Shown here: positions 15,135 through 24,294 of the stretch, piece by piece | Position numbering within the stretch: the stretch's first letter is position 1 | Layout: each line of letters begins with the position of its first letter | Origin: Acidobacteriota bacterium | GTDB taxonomy: Bacteria; Acidobacteriota; Thermoanaerobaculia; Multivoradales; JAGPDF01 | NCBI GenBank assembly: GCA_012521815.1 | Contig: JAAYLR010000200.1 | Span: 1 to 40,632, forward strand | Length of the DNA: 40,632 nucleotides | Direction of reading: 5' to 3' | Notes under the pieces: generated by a model | What the model saw: only the letters and a program-made list of their open reading frames with translations | Told to the model about the DNA's origin: nothing | Database searches by the model: none | Translations under genes and position numbers: made by a program

Positions 15135-16364
15135 ATGGCCAAGCTCCGTCCTTTCCGGGCCCTCAGGCCCTCAGCAGAGTGCGCCCCGAAGGTCTCTTCG
15201 GTGCCGTACGACGTCATCTCCACCGCCGAGGCCCGCGAGCTCGCGGCGGGCAACCCGCTCTCCTTCCTTCGCGTCACCCGCTCCGAGCTCGAGCTGCCGG
15301 AGGGGACCGATCCGTACGCCCCCGAGGTCTACGCCCACGCGGCGGAGAACCTCGAGAAGCTGCGCGCTGCCGCCCCGCTGGTGCGGGAGGCCGAGCCGTC
15401 GCTCTACCTCTACCGGCAGGTGATGGGACAGCACGCCCAGGTCGGTCTCGCGGGCTGCTTCTCGGTCGACGAGTACGAGGCCGATCTGGTCAAGAAGCAC
15501 GAGAAGACCCGGCGCGACAAGGAGGACGACCGCACCCGCCACATCTCGACGCTGCGGGCCCAGACCGGGCTGGTCTTCCTGACCTACCGCGCCTCGCGCG
15601 AGGTGGATGCGATCGTGGAGACGGTCACGGCCGGCGAGCCGATCTACGACTTCACCGCCGACGACGGGATCCGGCACACGATCTGGCGTGCCGGTGGCGA
15701 GCTGCGCGACCAGCTCGTCGCGGCGTTCGACCGCCTGCCGCTCCTCTACATCGCCGACGGCCATCACCGCGCCGCTTCGGCCGCCCGCACCCGGGCGAAG
15801 CTGCGCGCCGAGGGGGCGAGCCTCGACCCCGAGAAGGGGGATTGGAACTGGTTCCTGGCCGTCGCCTTCCCGCACGACCAGATGCAGGTCCTCCCCTACC
15901 ACCGGGTGGTCCGCGACCTCTCCGGCCGCACCCCCGAGGCGTTCCTCGCCGCCCTCGGCGAGCGTTTCCGGGTGCTCCCCGGACCTCCGATCCCGTCCCG
16001 GAAGGGGCTGGTCGGGGTCTACCTCGCCGGCCGCTGGCACACGCTCGAGCTGCCCGCCACTCCGGCCGGCAGCTCGACGATCGCCGGCCTCGACGTCTCG
16101 AAGCTGCAGGAAGGGGTGCTCGCCCCGCTGCTCGGCATCGAGGACCCGCGCACCGACAAGCGGATCGACTTCGTCGGCGGCATCCGGGGTACGCGCGAGC
16201 TCGAACGGCGCGTCGACTCCGGCGAGATGGCCGTCGCCTTCGCTTTCTACCCCGTCACCGTCGAGGAGCTCATGGCCATCGCCGACGAGGGCGGCATCAT
16301 GCCGCCGAAGTCGACCTGGTTCGAGCCGAAGCTGCGCGACGGTCTCCTGATCCACGAGTTCTGA
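15135..16364 (+). CDS. DUF1015 family protein, first gene of a serine-biosynthesis operon
   Basis: A 409-residue cytosolic protein. Its N-terminus (PFRALRP, APKVSSVPYDVIS, NPLSFLRVTR) and the central YIADGHHRAASA (Asp 208, Gly 209, His 210, His 211, Arg 212) are hallmarks of DUF1015. The charged KKHEKTRRDKEDDR (120-133) is another conserved block. Biochemical role is not established to my knowledge. It stands 44 bp before serA and serC, and no serB is present in the window, so a part in phosphoserine/serine metabolism is a reasonable guess. The GHHR motif resembles the Gly-x-x-Arg motif of Srx/ParB/SerK-fold enzymes, which is inference from pattern only. Confidence 0.88.
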   Translation: MAKLRPFRALRPSAECAPKVSSVPYDVISTAEARELAAGNPLSFLRVTRSELELPEGTDPYAPEVYAHAAENLEKLRAAAPLVREAEPSLYLYRQVMGQHAQVGLAGCFSVDEYEADLVKKHEKTRRDKEDDRTRHISTLRAQTGLVFLTYRASREVDAIVETVTAGEPIYDFTADDGIRHTIWRAGGELRDQLVAAFDRLPLLYIADGHHRAASAARTRAKLRAEGASLDPEKGDWNWFLAVAFPHDQMQVLPYHRVVRDLSGRTPEAFLAALGERFRVLPGPPIPSRKGLVGVYLAGRWHTLELPATPAGSSTIAGLDVSKLQEGVLAPLLGIEDPRTDKRIDFVGGIRGTRELERRVDSGEMAVAFAFYPVTVEELMAIADEGGIMPPKSTWFEPKLRDGLLIHEF

Positions 16365-16408
16365 TCGCCCGGGCGCCGGCCGGCGCCTTCCGGGTCGGAG
16401 GTGAAACG

Positions 16409-17716
16409 ATGAAAGTACTGGTAGCGGACAAGTTCGAGAAGAGCGGTCTCGAGGGCCTGAAGGCCGCCGGCTGCGAGGTGATCTTCGAGCCGGATCTCAA
16501 GGAGGAGAGCCTCCGCGAGGCGATCGGCCGCACCGCCTGCGACGTGCTCGTGGTGCGCTCGACGAAGGTGCCCGAACCGATGCTCGACGCCGGTCAGCTC
16601 TCGCTGGTCGTGCGGGCCGGGGCCGGAGTCGACAACATCGACGTGAAGGCCGCCTCGGCGCGCGGCATCTTCGTCGCCAACTGCCCGGGCAAGAACTCGG
16701 TGGCGGTGGCCGAGCTCGCCTTCGGCCTCATCCTCGCGCTCGACCGCCGGATCCCGGACAACGTCGCCGAGCTGCGCGCCGGCAAGTGGAACAAGAAGGA
16801 GTTCTCGAAGGCGCGCGGCCTCCAGGGACGCACGCTCGGGCTGCTCGGCTTCGGTTCCATCGGCCAGGAGATGGCCAAGCGGGCGCAGGCGTTCGGGATG
16901 AACATCGCGGTCTGGAGCGAGATCGGGGTGGAGGTCGACCGCAGCGGCCTGCCGATCGACCTGCCGCTGCTGGTCCGGCTGCGTCCGATCTCGGGCTCGC
17001 CGATCGAGCCGCTGATCCACGTCTGCCAGACCCCCGAGGAGGTGGCCGAGCGCGCCGACGTGCTCTCCGTGCACCTCGCGCTCAACGACCGCACCCGCGG
17101 GCTCGTCAACGCCGACCTGCTCGGGCGCCTCAAGCCCGGCGCGTTCTTCATCAACACCGCGCGCGCCGCGGTGGTCGACTACGAAGCGCTGGCGAAGGCG
17201 GTGCAGGAGAAGGGGCTTCGCGTCGGGCTCGACGTCTACGCCAAGGAGCCGGCGACCGGCCAGGCCGACTTCGCCGAGCCGCTCGCGCAGCTGCCCGGCG
17301 TCTACGGCACCCACCACATCGGCGCCTCGACCGACGAGGCGCAGGAGGCGATCGCCGCCGAGGTCGTGCGGATCGTCAAGAACTACGTCGACACCGGCCG
17401 GGTGATCAACACCGTGAACCTCTCCCGCCAGACCAAGGCGACGCACGTGCTCGTGGTGCGCTACCGGGATCAGCCGGGCGTGCTCGCGGGCATCTTCGAC
17501 GTCTTCGGCCGCGGCGGCGTCAACGTCTGGGAGACCGAGAACATCGTGTTCAACGGCACCGAGGCGTGCGTGGCGCGGATGAACCTCGACCAGCCGCCGT
17601 CGGAAGAGGCGCTGAGCAAGGCGATGGCCGCCAACCCCGCGATCCTCGACATCCAGATCGTGCCGCTCTCCGCACCCGCGTCGTCGTATCACCTCGCCCG
17701 CAACCTGAACGCCTGA
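16409..17716 (+). CDS. serA: D-3-phosphoglycerate dehydrogenase
   Basis: A 435-residue enzyme oxidising 3-phosphoglycerate to 3-phosphohydroxypyruvate with NAD, first step of serine synthesis. RAGAGVDNID (69-78) marks the substrate domain, LLGFGSIG (145-152) the NAD site. Catalytic residues are Arg 252 (NTARAAVVD), Glu 280 (VYAKEP) and a His of GTHHIGAST (302-303). A C-terminal ACT-like regulatory domain begins near 343 (ATHVLVVRYRDQPGVLAGIF), allowing serine feedback. An unusual stretch after AVWSE (about residues 172-205, PIDLPLLVRLRPISGS) is longer than in typical SerA. ATG 16409 has GGAGG upstream. The next gene is serC. Confidence 0.95.
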   Translation: MKVLVADKFEKSGLEGLKAAGCEVIFEPDLKEESLREAIGRTACDVLVVRSTKVPEPMLDAGQLSLVVRAGAGVDNIDVKAASARGIFVANCPGKNSVAVAELAFGLILALDRRIPDNVAELRAGKWNKKEFSKARGLQGRTLGLLGFGSIGQEMAKRAQAFGMNIAVWSEIGVEVDRSGLPIDLPLLVRLRPISGSPIEPLIHVCQTPEEVAERADVLSVHLALNDRTRGLVNADLLGRLKPGAFFINTARAAVVDYEALAKAVQEKGLRVGLDVYAKEPATGQADFAEPLAQLPGVYGTHHIGASTDEAQEAIAAEVVRIVKNYVDTGRVINTVNLSRQTKATHVLVVRYRDQPGVLAGIFDVFGRGGVNVWETENIVFNGTEACVARMNLDQPPSEEALSKAMAANPAILDIQIVPLSAPASSYHLARNLNA

Positions 17717-17741
17717 GACGGAGCCGTCCAAGGAGATCCCG

Positions 17742-18836
17742 ATGACCACCCAGGTACACCGCATCTACAACTTCTCCGCCGGCCCGGCGACCATGCCGCT
17801 GCCGGTGCTCGAGCAGATCCAGCGCGACCTGCTCGCGCTGCCGGGCGTGGGCATGTCCGTGCTCGAGATCAGCCACCGCTCGAAGCCGTTCCAGGCGATC
17901 ATCGACGAGGCGGTCGCCGACGCCCGCGAGCTCGCCGGCATCCCCGAGAACTACAAGATCCTCTTCCTCCAGGGCGGCGCCTCGACGCAGTTCTCGATGG
18001 TGCCGATGAACCTCCACACCACCGGCATGCCGGCCGACTACATCGTCACCGGCGCCTGGGGGAAGAAGGCGGTCAAGGAGGCGAAGCGGGTCGGCGAGGT
18101 GAACGTGGCCGCGACCACGGAGGCCGACAACTACTCCCGCCTGCCCCGGCGGGAGGAGCTGAAGCTCACCCGCGGCGCCGCCTACGTCCATTTCACCTCG
18201 AACGAGACGATCCAGGGCGTCCAGTACCCCGGCGAGCCGGAGGGGGTCGAGGGAACGCTGGTCTGCGACGCCTCCTCGGACATCTTCAGCCGGCCGCTCG
18301 ACGTCGGCAAGTACGGTCTGATCTACGCCGGCGCCCAGAAGAACCTCGGCCCTGCCGGGGTGACGCTGGTGATCCTCCGCGAGGATCTGCTGATGCGCTC
18401 GCCCGAGGGGCTGGCGACGATGTTCAACTACAACACCCACGCCAAGGAGAACTCTCTCTACAACACGCCCCCCAGCTTCGCGATCTACGCCGTCGGCCTC
18501 GTCTTCAAGTGGCTGAAGGGCCTCGGCGGCCTGGCGGCGGTGGAGGAGACGAACAAGCGCAAGGCGGGCAAGCTCTACGCCGAGATCGATCGCACCGGCT
18601 TCTACCGCGGCCACGCCGCCAAGGAGTGCCGCTCGCTGATGAACGTCACCTTCCGGCTCCCCACCGAGGAGCTGGAGGCGAAGCTCGTCGCCGAGGCCAA
18701 GGCGGCCGGCTTCGACGGCCTGAAGGGGCACCGTTCGGTCGGTGGCCTGCGCGCCTCGATCTACAACGCCTTCCCCGAGGCCGGCATCGACGCCCTCGTC
18801 GAGTTCATGCGCGAGTTCGAGCGCAAGAACGGCTGA
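17742..18836 (+). CDS. serC: phosphoserine aminotransferase
   Basis: A 364-residue PLP enzyme converting phosphohydroxypyruvate and glutamate to O-phosphoserine, second step of serine synthesis. IYNFSAGPATMP opens the protein as in all SerC. FLQGGASTQFSMVPMNL binds cofactor phosphate, and the PLP lysine is Lys 200 in YAGAQKNLGPAG. GHRSVGGLRASIYNA near the C-terminus holds substrate-binding Arg/His. The ATG at 17742 follows AAGGAGAT, 25 bp after serA. A strong hairpin terminator closes the operon. Confidence 0.96.
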   Translation: MTTQVHRIYNFSAGPATMPLPVLEQIQRDLLALPGVGMSVLEISHRSKPFQAIIDEAVADARELAGIPENYKILFLQGGASTQFSMVPMNLHTTGMPADYIVTGAWGKKAVKEAKRVGEVNVAATTEADNYSRLPRREELKLTRGAAYVHFTSNETIQGVQYPGEPEGVEGTLVCDASSDIFSRPLDVGKYGLIYAGAQKNLGPAGVTLVILREDLLMRSPEGLATMFNYNTHAKENSLYNTPPSFAIYAVGLVFKWLKGLGGLAAVEETNKRKAGKLYAEIDRTGFYRGHAAKECRSLMNVTFRLPTEELEAKLVAEAKAAGFDGLKGHRSVGGLRASIYNAFPEAGIDALVEFMREFERKNG

Positions 18837-18861
18837 CGCCCCGATCTCCCCGCAGCACCCC

Positions 18862-18895
18862 GCGCCCCGTCCGGTCCCGCCGGGCGGGGCGCTTT
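18862..18895 (+). terminator. rho-independent terminator after serC
   Basis: GCGCCCCG (18862-18869) pairs with CGGGGCGC (18885-18892). An inner CCGG/CCGG stem closes a five-base loop, joined by one T:G pair, and TTTGT follows. The symmetric arms could also stop the minus-strand pseudogene transcript. Confidence 0.75.
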
Positions 18896-18949
18896 GTCGT
18901 CGGCCCGGATCAGTACAAACACCGGGGGTTCTCGCCCCCGGCACTCATC

Positions 18950-19597
18950 TCATTCGGCGAGGATCTCCACCACCCCTCCCAACGGACGCGGAAGCGGCCG
19001 GAAGACGGGCTCTCCCTCGTCTGCATCGGCATCGGGCAGAATCGCCCACTCCAGGTCCCCCCAGGCGAAACAGGGCGGCAGAGCGATCTCCCCGCTCGCG
19101 TCCGAGACGAGCTCCGGGAGCGAGACGACGTCCGCCAGGATCTCTCGCAGCTCCCGATCGAGCTGGAGGCCCGAGACCGCGAGGGCGAGCTGCCGGCCCT
19201 CGAGGCGGGCCCCCTCGGCGTCCACCAGGCGCACGACGAGGGGACGCTCCGGGGCGCGCTCCGCCTCGTGGCTGCGGGGTGTACCGAAGATCTCGTTGGG
19301 CTGCGCCAGCAAGCGCGCCGTCTTGCACCACCACCTCGCCGACCGCGGCAGACCCGTCGAAGCACAGCTCTCTCTCAATCAGATGATCCTTGCTTCGGAG
19401 CGCGCCGCCCCCTCCTCGCCCTCTTCCTGCAGGACGAGCCACGCCTCCGGGAGCGGCTCCGCCGCGGCCGGCGACGTCTCCTCGCCGGCGACGAACCGAA
19501 CCGGGAACGTCTCCCCGCGCGCCGGGGTCGCCCACGACCCGGCCACAACGACGATCACCGCCAGCGAGAGCAACACCCGGCGGCCACGTCCTGTCAA
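18950..19597 (-). pseudogene. decayed gene for an exported protein with two compensating frameshifts
   Basis: A signal-peptide-like start (LLSLAVIVVVAGSWATPARG, translation from a TTG at 19597 or a nearby GTG) leads into FPVRFVAGEETSPAAAEPLP and stops at 19379. The reading frame is then best continued in another frame (ERELCFDGSAAVGEVVVQDG) and returns to the first frame near 19310 with AQPNEIFGTP, running to 18950 (PLVVRLVDAEG, ALAVSGLQLDRELREILADV). One-base shifts of opposite sign near 19381 and 19310 would restore a single protein of about 215 residues. VVRLVDAEGARLEGRQL resembles carboxypeptidase-regulatory-like beta-sandwich modules of exported proteins. Sequencing error is an alternative to decay. 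Its 5' end abuts a 266-bp repeat. Confidence 0.5.
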
Positions 19598-19847
19598 GTG
19601 GTGTACGAGAGCCGAGAAGGCCGCGTCCAGCCAGATCGCGTTCGTCGAAGACGTCGAGAGGCCTCCTCACCGGGCTCCGCTCGCCAGTTGCCAGGCGGCA
19701 GCAGGCGTGACGGCACGCGCTCCCGCCGCAGCGCGAGCCCGTTCGTCGCCGGTCACGAGGCGGGCGCCGGGGGCGCCGGCAAGGAGAGATTCGAGGTGAC
19801 CGTCACCGCGCGGGAAGACAGGGTGGGCAACCGGCCGGGCCTCGACG
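19582..19847. repeat. 266-bp direct repeat, copy 1
   Basis: Aligns without gaps to 24029-24294 in the same orientation, with about 28 mismatches by my count (about 89% identity). It covers the last 60 codons of the PIN toxin and 85 bp beyond its stop, from GGCCACGTCCTGTCAAG to CTCGACG. The downstream non-coding part and the toxin's last 26 codons are more similar than the rest. Confidence 0.85.
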
Positions 19848-20092
19848 ACATGGCCGTTCGCGGCGAGGTCGACCAGGATCTCGTCGATCTCGGCGGGCGA
19901 AAGAGCGTGGTGCGCTGCGATCTGCGGCCGCAGGAGGGCCTGGCGGTACTCGGCGAGGAGCTCGACGGAGAGGAGGAAAGGCAGCCGTCCGGCGAGCAGC
20001 GCGTCGAGGAGGCGGGCGGTAGGAGCCTCGGCCTCGGCGGTGAGCAGACCCGCCACCACGACGTTCGGGTCGATCACGAACGGACCGGTCAC
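19667..20092 (-). CDS. PIN-domain toxin of a toxin-antitoxin pair (TIGR00305-like)
   Basis: A 141-residue PIN-fold ribonuclease-type toxin. FVIDPNVVVAGLL carries the first acidic residue (with Pro in the usual D-T-N position). LLAEYRQALLRP holds the conserved Glu. GDGHLESLL and the terminal LVTGDERAR provide the remaining acidic residues of the metal site. It starts with GTG at 20092, overlapping the antitoxin stop by four bases (GTGA), the normal coupled arrangement. RNA target is unknown. The last 60 codons lie in a repeat whose second copy at 24114 is a truncated toxin. Confidence 0.85.
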   Translation of the reverse strand: MTGPFVIDPNVVVAGLLTAEAEAPTARLLDALLAGRLPFLLSVELLAEYRQALLRPQIAAHHALSPAEIDEILVDLAANGHVVEARPVAHPVFPRGDGHLESLLAGAPGARLVTGDERARAAAGARAVTPAAAWQLASGAR

Positions 20093-20328
20093 GACCGGCG
20101 TCGCGCCGCTCGCGTCTCGCGTTGCGCGAGCGCGTCCGCCGCCGCCGCGGAGAGGCCGGAAGCCGCCCGCGCCCGCCGCACCAGCTCCTCGGCAGCTACC
20201 CGTGTCTTCACTCCGCAGGCGACCAGGCTCTCGGCCACGAGCTCGCCGAGCCCCATGCGGCGTCGGGCGGCAGTCTCCTTGAGCGCCTGGTGGAGATCGT
20301 CGGGGAGCGAGATCGTGAGGCGGGCCAT
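20089..20328 (-). CDS. ribbon-helix-helix antitoxin (CopG-like)
   Basis: A 79-residue protein whose N-terminus MARLTISLPDDLHQALKETA is a ribbon-helix-helix DNA-binding domain (ARLTISLP forms the beta-ribbon). RRRMGLGELVAESL continues the helices, and the Ala/Arg-rich tail probably wraps the PIN toxin. The ATG at 20328 is preferred over an upstream one because the -10 box TACCAT ends six bases before it; no Shine-Dalgarno exists, so the mRNA is probably leaderless. It is expected to repress its own promoter through the four 8-bp repeats at 20341-20372. Confidence 0.85.
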   Translation of the reverse strand: MARLTISLPDDLHQALKETAARRRMGLGELVAESLVACGVKTRVAAEELVRRARAASGLSAAAADALAQRETRAARRRS

Positions 20329-20334
20329 GAACGA

Positions 20335-20363
20335 ATGGTAGCATCGATGCATCAACGCATCAA
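20335..20363 (-). promoter_or_regulatory. promoter of the toxin-antitoxin operon
   Basis: Minus strand -35 TTGATG (20358-20363), exactly 17 bp, then -10 TACCAT (20335-20340), six bases before the antitoxin ATG. The -35 and spacer lie inside the 8-bp repeat array. Confidence 0.65.
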
Positions 20364-20372
20364 TGCATCAAA
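20341..20372. promoter_or_regulatory. four tandem 8-bp operator repeats (GCATCRAN)
   Basis: GCATCGAT, GCATCAAC, GCATCAAT and GCATCAAA follow each other with no gap. RHH repressors such as MetJ bind arrays of 8-bp boxes, one dimer per box. The array covers the -35 and spacer of the antitoxin promoter, so bound antitoxin would block polymerase. Confidence 0.7.
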
Positions 20373-20517
20373 ATGCACTCAGAAACTACGGACCCGCCGG
20401 AGATCGGGCGCCTTCACCACGGGCTCTCGGCTGGCTCGGGCTCGGGGAGAGGGAGATCGCCAGCCGGCTCGTAACCGAGGCCGGCGTGAGATGGCGAGAA
20501 GGGAGTCTCTGCTGGGC

Positions 20518-20523
20518 TACACT
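20518..20523 (+). promoter_or_regulatory. -10 box adjacent to the sensor kinase start codon
   Basis: TACACT eight bases before the ATG at 20532, without a Shine-Dalgarno; consistent with a leaderless transcript of the kinase-regulator operon. Confidence 0.35.
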
Positions 20524-20531
20524 CGGCGCCG

Positions 20532-21799
20532 ATGCGAGACCCCGCGCCGCGCCGCTGGTCGTTCCTCCTGCCGCTCCTCTTCACCGCTGCTGCGCTGCTG
20601 CTCCTCGCCTTCGGACGGACGACCGCCACCGCGCTCGCCGAGCGGCGCGAGCTCGCCATCGAAGGGGCGGCCTCCCGCCTCGCGCACGAGGTCGAGCGGA
20701 CATTGCGCGACGCCGAGGGGCCGATCGATCCGGGAGCGTTGCTCGCGGAAGCTCTGGCCTCGGCACCCGAGCTCGCCGTCGGCCTCGCACTGCTCGACGC
20801 CACCGGCGCCGAAGAGACCCGTGCGGGTCAGCTGCCGGATGGAGGCGCCACACTGCAGTTCGACCTCGTGATTCCGCGCGCCGGCTGGGGAGGAGCACGA
20901 GGTCCGGCAGGCCCCGGCTCCGCGGCTGCGGGGATCGTCGCACCCGGAGCCACCGCAGGGATCTGGGAGCCTGGCGGTTGGCGCGGCGGCTGGACTCGCC
21001 GCGGTCCCGGGCGCCGCACGCTGGTCGTGATGCTCGCACCCGGAGCGGCGGCTCCCTCTCGCGTCGAGCGCGCCGCGCTGCCAGTGGCGGCAGTAGCGGC
21101 CGGCGCGCTGGTGGCGCTCGCTCTCCTCGCCGGGCTGCTCCTCGACCGTCAGGCGCGCGCCCTTCGCCTCGCGGCGGAGCGCGAACGGCTCGATGGCCTC
21201 GCCCGCGCCGGCGCCGGCCTCGCCCACCAGCTGCGCAATCCGCTCGCGACGATCCGCGGCTCCGCCCAGCTCCTCCTCGAGAGTTGCTCCGGGCCCGAGG
21301 CGGCGCGTCTCGGCGCCATCGTCTCGGAGTCCGACCGCCTCGGGCGGCTGGTCGACGGGCTCCTCGACTACGCCCGGCCACCGCTGGCTCAGCCCGAGCC
21401 GATCGATCTCGCCGGTTTCCGCCCCGATCGCGATCCAGCGCGCGTCGACTGGCAGGTGGGCGTGGGGGCGACGGTGCTCGCCGATCCCGAGCATCTGCGA
21501 TTGATCCTCGACAACCTTCTCGACAACGCCCTCGAGGCCGACTCCGAGCGGATCGAAGTACGGGCGCGGCGCCGGCGCAACGGCATCGAGCTCTCGATCC
21601 TCGACCGCGGGCCGGGACCCGGACCCGATCCCGAGCAGCTCTTCGAACCGTATGTGACCTCCAAGGCCTCGGGCACCGGGCTCGGCCTCCCGCTCGCACG
21701 GAGCCTCGCCGTCGCCAACGGCGGCAGCCTTCGCCTCGTCCCTCGCGCCGGCAGCGGCACGGAGGCGCTCCTCTGGCTTCCCGCCGCCGAGGAGTCGGG

Positions 21800-21803
<4 letters not shown>
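20532..21803 (+). CDS. membrane sensor histidine kinase (NtrB/ZraS class)
   Basis: A 423-residue two-component sensor. Membrane segments at about 10-28 and 181-204 enclose a periplasmic domain of about 150 residues, Gly/Pro-rich in its second half and without a family I recognise. The H-box is GLAHQLRNPLATIRGSAQ with phospho-acceptor His 232. The ATPase domain shows the N-box LILDNLLDNALEA (Asn 328/332), G1 DRGPGPG (358-364) and G2 GTGLGLPLA (381-389). The dimerisation helix form HQLRNPL is that of kinases paired with sigma54 activators. The stop overlaps the regulator start by four bases. Confidence 0.92.
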
Positions 21804-23098
<1,295 letters not shown>

Positions 23099-23104
23099 AC
23101 GCGA

Positions 23105-23136
23105 CGAGGGGCGAAGCCGCACGGCTCCGCCCCTCG
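23105..23136. terminator. hairpin between the convergent regulator and exported-protein genes
   Basis: CGAGGGGCG (23105-23113) pairs with CGCCCCTCG (23128-23136), with an inner AGCC/GGCT stem and a GCAC loop. It begins seven bases after the regulator stop. The T-tract is weak (GATCTTCC), so termination strength is uncertain. Confidence 0.55.
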
Positions 23137-23159
23137 GATCTTCCCTGCCGGGGTCGAGC

Positions 23160-23807
23160 TCAGTCGCCGGAACCGAAGAGACTGCTGAAATTCCGGTACT
23201 GGATCTCCCAGCGGTCGAGCTGCCTCTCGAGCTCGCGGCTCGCGCGTGCGATCCGCTTCGCGTCCGGATCGTTCGCATCGAGGGCACGATCGAGGGTGCG
23301 CATCTCTGCTTCGATCAGGCTGCGCGTCTGCTCGAGGCGTCCGAGTGGACGCTCGAGCTGGTCCCGCTCGGTCTTCGCAAGACCGGCCACGAACTCGTCG
23401 TGCTGCCGGAAGATCGTCTCGCTGTGAATGCGCAGCTGGTCGCGCTCCATCGCGGCGAACGCCGGGTTCCCGGCGTTGGCACCGATCTCCTGCGCGCGCT
23501 GGCGCAGGCGCTGGGCTCCCTCGTTGCAGTCCTGCAGACGCTGCCGCTGGGTTCCGTCCACGTGGATTCGGTCACGCTGCCGCAGCTGGTCGCCGGCGCC
23601 CCGGCCGTAACCACCGCCCTGGCCCCGGCCGTAGCCGCCACCCTGGCCCGGGCCGTAGCCGCCCTGGTCCCCACCGCGACCCTGGCCCCCGCCACGTCCC
23701 TGCCCCCCACCGCGCCCCTGCGCGAACGCCTCGCCGGCGAGGCCCGCCGCGCCGACCAGGAGCGCCATCGCCACCAGGCTGCCGTATCGCTTCGTGCTCT
23801 TCCGCAT
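23160..23807 (-). CDS. exported Gly-rich, helical stress protein, candidate target of the adjacent two-component system
   Basis: A 215-residue protein with a signal peptide (SLVAMALLVGAAGLAGEAFA) and then about 50 residues of Gly/Gln/Arg/Tyr repeats (QGRGGGQGRGG, GGYGRGQGG). The C-terminal 130 residues are strongly helical and charged (LQDCNEGAQRLRQRAQEIG, ERPLGRLEQTRSLIEAEM, RASRELERQLDRWEIQY) with a single Cys. Size, export and helical character recall periplasmic Spy/CpxP/ZraP chaperones, but no family motif is certain. ATG 23807 has AAGGAGG upstream. A sigma54-type promoter at 23871-23886 and paired upstream sites make it the likely output of the neighbouring kinase and activator, as zraP is of ZraSR. 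Confidence 0.7.
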   Translation of the reverse strand: MRKSTKRYGSLVAMALLVGAAGLAGEAFAQGRGGGQGRGGGQGRGGDQGGYGPGQGGGYGRGQGGGYGRGAGDQLRQRDRIHVDGTQRQRLQDCNEGAQRLRQRAQEIGANAGNPAFAAMERDQLRIHSETIFRQHDEFVAGLAKTERDQLERPLGRLEQTRSLIEAEMRTLDRALDANDPDAKRIARASRELERQLDRWEIQYRNFSSLFGSGD

Positions 23808-23870
23808 GATCGCCTCCTTCTTTCATCTCTCCCGGGCCATCGCTCCGGGATCGGGTTCGCAGGCCGATGG

Positions 23871-23886
23871 AGCACGGCTGATGCCA
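23871..23886 (-). promoter_or_regulatory. sigma54 (-24/-12) promoter of the exported-protein gene
   Basis: Minus strand TGGCAT-CAGCC-GTGCT against consensus TGGCAC-N5-TTGCT. The invariant GG (23884-23885) and GC (23872-23873) are exactly 10 bp apart. Transcription would start near 23860, about 52 nt before the ATG. Confidence 0.65.
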
Positions 23887-23961
23887 GCTCGCCTGGCACG
23901 CCGATCCACTTTCTTTTCAGATACTTGAATGCTCTCGAGACGTGACCGAAGAGAAAGCGCA

Positions 23962-23997
23962 TGCATACGATGCAGCGAATACTGCAACTTCTGCAGT
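23962..23997. promoter_or_regulatory. paired upstream activator-like sites, TGCA-N5-TGCAG twice
   Basis: TGCATACGATGCAG (23962-23975) and TGCAACTTCTGCAG (23983-23996) share TGCA-N5-TGCAG and start 21 bp apart, two helical turns. The second lies in the perfect inverted repeat ACTGCA-N5-TGCAGT (23981-23997). Their centre is about 120 bp before the predicted sigma54 start, the usual enhancer distance. Confidence 0.6.
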
Positions 23998-24028
23998 CTT
24001 CCGGGATGCGTGAAGAGACTTCGCGGAG

Positions 24029-24294
24029 GGCCACGTCCTGTCAAGTGGTGTACGAGATCGGAGAAGGCCGCGTCCAGCCAGATCGCATTCGTCGAAGACG
24101 TCTAAGGGCCTCCTCACCGGGCTCCGCTCGCCAGTTGCCAGGCGGCAGCAGGCGTGACGGCACGCGCCCCCGCCGCAGCGCGAGCCCGTTCGTCGCCATT
24201 CGCGAAGAGGACGCCAGGGACGACGGCAAGGAGTGATACGAGCTGGCGGTCACCGCGTGGGCAGATGGGACGGGCAACCGGCCGGGTCTCGACG
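24029..24294. repeat. 266-bp direct repeat, copy 2
   Basis: Gap-free counterpart of 19582-19847, same orientation, about 89% identical. It contains the 3' part of a PIN toxin gene without its 5' half or antitoxin. Homology ends seven bases before the nitroreductase stop codon. Confidence 0.85.

Larger units (their letters stand above)
23808..24113. other. 306-bp regulatory gap between the exported-protein gene and the PIN remnant
   Basis: Contains, from the gene outward, the leader with ribosome binding site, a sigma54-type promoter (23871-23886), an AT-rich stretch unusual for this genome (23908-23932), paired activator-like sites (23962-23997) and the non-coding start of repeat copy 2 (from 24029). 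No plausible coding sequence. Confidence 0.6.

Noticed and set aside
19582-19666. Possible insertion-sequence end (GTACACCACTTGACAGGACG on the minus strand)
   Set aside because: It vaguely recalls transposon termini, but there is no transposase, no matching inverted end and no target duplication in the window, so I only call it a repeat.
20341-20372. Short tandem repeats considered as a CRISPR-like or microsatellite array
   Set aside because: The unit is only 8 bp, without spacers, and is placed exactly over a promoter of an RHH-regulated operon; an operator explains it better.
23580-23720. Repetitive G/C-rich DNA resembling a minisatellite
   Set aside because: It is coding and translates to the Gly/Gln/Arg/Tyr repeats of the exported protein.
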